Source: CAYMZZ01 sp044463125
GTDB lineage: Bacteria; Bacteroidota; Bacteroidia; Chitinophagales; Chitinophagaceae
Reading direction: 5' to 3'
Assembly (NCBI GenBank): GCA_044463125.1
Contig: JBIQMS010000006.1
Location: forward strand, 80,596-144,595
Length of the DNA stretch: 64,000 nt
The position numbers and the translations under genes are program-made. Of this stretch, positions 62,643 to 64,000 are shown one piece after another; positions within the stretch are counted from its first letter, which is position 1; each line of letters begins with the position of its first letter. Under the pieces are notes generated by a model that did not search any database, was not told where the DNA came from, and was given only the letters and a program-made list of their open reading frames with translations.

Positions 62643-63878
62643 ATGACGCATTTCCGTATCAGGGTTTCCCTGTACATCAACTATTTTGTATTTGCCATCC
62701 TGCTCAACAGCGTGGGGATTCTTATCCTGCGTTCGCAGGAACGTTATGGCGTGGGAGAATTGCAGGCCGGCAACCTCGAAGGTTTTAAGGATCTTTCCAT
62801 CGCGGCTGTTTCATTTCTGGTGGGCTCCTTTCTTCCCCGACTGGGGTATAAGCGGGGCATGTTGTTGGCGCTGGCCCTGGTATTTGCGGGCTGCCTGGCC
62901 ATGTATTTCGGCAACAGCTTTGGCTTCGTGCAATTACTCTTTGCCTGTGTGGGTATCGCTTTCGCCATCGTGAAAGTATCGGTATATGCGCTGGTAGGGC
63001 TGGTGACCAATAGCGATAACGCGCATAAAAGCCTCTTAAGCTCCATCGAAAGCTTTTTCATGATTGGGATAGCCGCGGCCATGGTGCTGTTTCCTCAGTT
63101 TTACAGCGATACCGATCCGGATGCATGGCTGCGGATCTACCTGCTGCTGGCTGGGCTTATCGCGGTTTCGTTTCTATTGTTGTTGACTACGCCATTCAAC
63201 CTAAATTATCAGTTGCCCGGCAGCAGCGCGCGCGACGATATAAAGCAAATGATAAGATTGCTGGCCCGACCCCTGGTGGCGGTATTCGCCCTCTCTGCCT
63301 TTATGTATGTGATGACGGAGCAGGGTATTATGAGCTGGCTACCCAGCTTCAACAAAAATGTGCTGCATCTTCCTGAAGACGTGAGTATTTACCTGGCCGT
63401 GATCCTGATGTTGTCGATTGCCCTGGGCCGCTATCTTTCTTCGCTTCTGGTGAAAAAAATATCCTGGATAGCCATTCTCTTATTCTGCCTGGGTGGCGCG
63501 GCGCTGATGGTATTGCTGATATTGCCGCAAACAACATCACTATCTGCGGCCCCGGTTGAAAGCCTGGCCGACGTACCCCTGATCGCCTATGTTTTTCCGC
63601 TAATTGGGTTCTTCCTGGCTCCCCTGTATCCGATGATCAATTCCTTTGTGTTGAGCGCTACCGAAAAGCGTTTGCATGGTCCCATGGCCAGCCTGCTGGT
63701 GATTTTTTCCGCGCTTGGTGGTACCCTGGGTTCGAAACTTGTTGGCTATCTTTTTGCGAGAATAGGGGGTGAAAATGCTTTCTATTTTTCGCTGGCCCCT
63801 ATGCTGGTGCTGGTACTCTGTGTAGTGTACTTTGGCTCCGTTGAAAGAAAACTCCGTGCCGGTAAATTGCAGGAATAG
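62643..63878 (+). CDS. MFS transporter (sugar type)
   Basis: 411 residues with about twelve hydrophobic helices; MFS loop sequence between helices 2 and 3 is LPRLGYKRGMLL. Start MTHFRIRVSLYINYFVFAILLNSVGILIL. Its place between lacI and trehalase suggests uptake of trehalose or a related disaccharide; the family does not fix substrate. 37 nt after lacI. Confidence 0.9.
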   Translation: MTHFRIRVSLYINYFVFAILLNSVGILILRSQERYGVGELQAGNLEGFKDLSIAAVSFLVGSFLPRLGYKRGMLLALALVFAGCLAMYFGNSFGFVQLLFACVGIAFAIVKVSVYALVGLVTNSDNAHKSLLSSIESFFMIGIAAAMVLFPQFYSDTDPDAWLRIYLLLAGLIAVSFLLLLTTPFNLNYQLPGSSARDDIKQMIRLLARPLVAVFALSAFMYVMTEQGIMSWLPSFNKNVLHLPEDVSIYLAVILMLSIALGRYLSSLLVKKISWIAILLFCLGGAALMVLLILPQTTSLSAAPVESLADVPLIAYVFPLIGFFLAPLYPMINSFVLSATEKRLHGPMASLLVIFSALGGTLGSKLVGYLFARIGGENAFYFSLAPMLVLVLCVVYFGSVERKLRAGKLQE

Positions 63879-63915
63879 CGTTTCTGCTGGATGTGTAAAC
63901 TGATTGAAACAAGAC

Positions 63916-64000
63916 ATGCACAAACCGGATTTTGCAAGGTATTCCCCGCTGTTTGATGCGGTGCAGATGCAGGAGGTTTTTGCCGACAGCAAAACTTTTG
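63916..64000 (+). CDS. Alpha,alpha-trehalase, N-terminal fragment at window edge
   Basis: The frame from ATG 63916 runs off the window (28 codons). SPLFDAVQMQEVFADSKTF matches the N-terminal block of GH37 trehalases (LF-x-x-VQ-x-x-x-x-F-DSKTF). No signal peptide is evident, so it may be cytoplasmic, cleaving trehalose to glucose. The rest lies outside the window. Confidence 0.75.
   Translation, partial: MHKPDFARYSPLFDAVQMQEVFADSKTF

Noticed and set aside
1..64000. tRNA, rRNA, prophage or integrase signals
   Set aside because: No tRNA-like cloverleaf, rRNA segment, integrase or phage structural gene was recognised by eye; a covariance-model scan could still find small RNAs.

Overview
The window reads as chromosome of a glycan-degrading Bacteroidota, most likely a Chitinophagaceae relative. 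The evidence is three SusC/SusD-type loci, a type IX secretion C-terminal tail, Bacteroidota-type promoters (TTTG - about 20 nt - TAnnTTTG), few clear Shine-Dalgarno sites and GH144/GH30/GH65 enzymes. No rRNA or tRNA is visible, so the genus cannot be fixed.

Layout. (1) 1-16735: the tail of a SusD followed by a co-directional polysaccharide-utilisation cluster: GH144, metallophosphoesterase, DoxX, GH43 with discoidin domain, SGNH hydrolase, GH3, S1 sulfatase, alpha/beta esterase, two GH30 and a second GH3. The set suggests beta-glucan (beta-1,2 / beta-1,6) breakdown with decorated side groups. (2) 16861-26575: housekeeping genes: PfkB kinase, TetR + paaE-like reductase, a lamin-tail surface protein, asd with an apparent attenuator leader, YceI behind twin operators, DUF2461 and ligA. 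(3) 26600-27760: a REP-associated tyrosine transposase (RAYT) between REP-like palindromes and a diverged 27-bp tandem repeat. (4) 27874-38947: a starch locus: secreted GH13 amylase, Nudix-type regulator, SusC, SusD and two SusE/F-like lipoproteins. (5) 39250-55262: LacI with an internal deletion, SusC interrupted by one in-frame TAA, intact SusD, and three tandem ~1,100-residue FG-GAP/ASPIC-UnbV lipoproteins. (6) 55265-64000: GyrI-like membrane protein, GH65, a small membrane protein, vanadium-haloperoxidase-like lipoprotein, outer-membrane barrel, a full-length LacI, an MFS transporter and the first codons of a trehalase, suggesting alpha-glucobiose (kojibiose/trehalose) use.

The strongest regulatory finding is upstream of asd (21599-21883): promoter, a 17-codon leader peptide with five Lys and two Thr codons, a 12-bp antiterminator that starts immediately after the last Lys codon, and a mutually exclusive intrinsic terminator before the gene. 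This is the architecture of ribosome-mediated attenuation, here on aspartate-semialdehyde dehydrogenase.

A second theme is intergenic DNA built from short repeated words (7-bp CGTGAGN, 8-bp TTCAACRA, TACGT, AGTAGG, TTAAGGT, ATCTGCG). They sit mostly in convergent or operon-end gaps and often fold into long inverted repeats.
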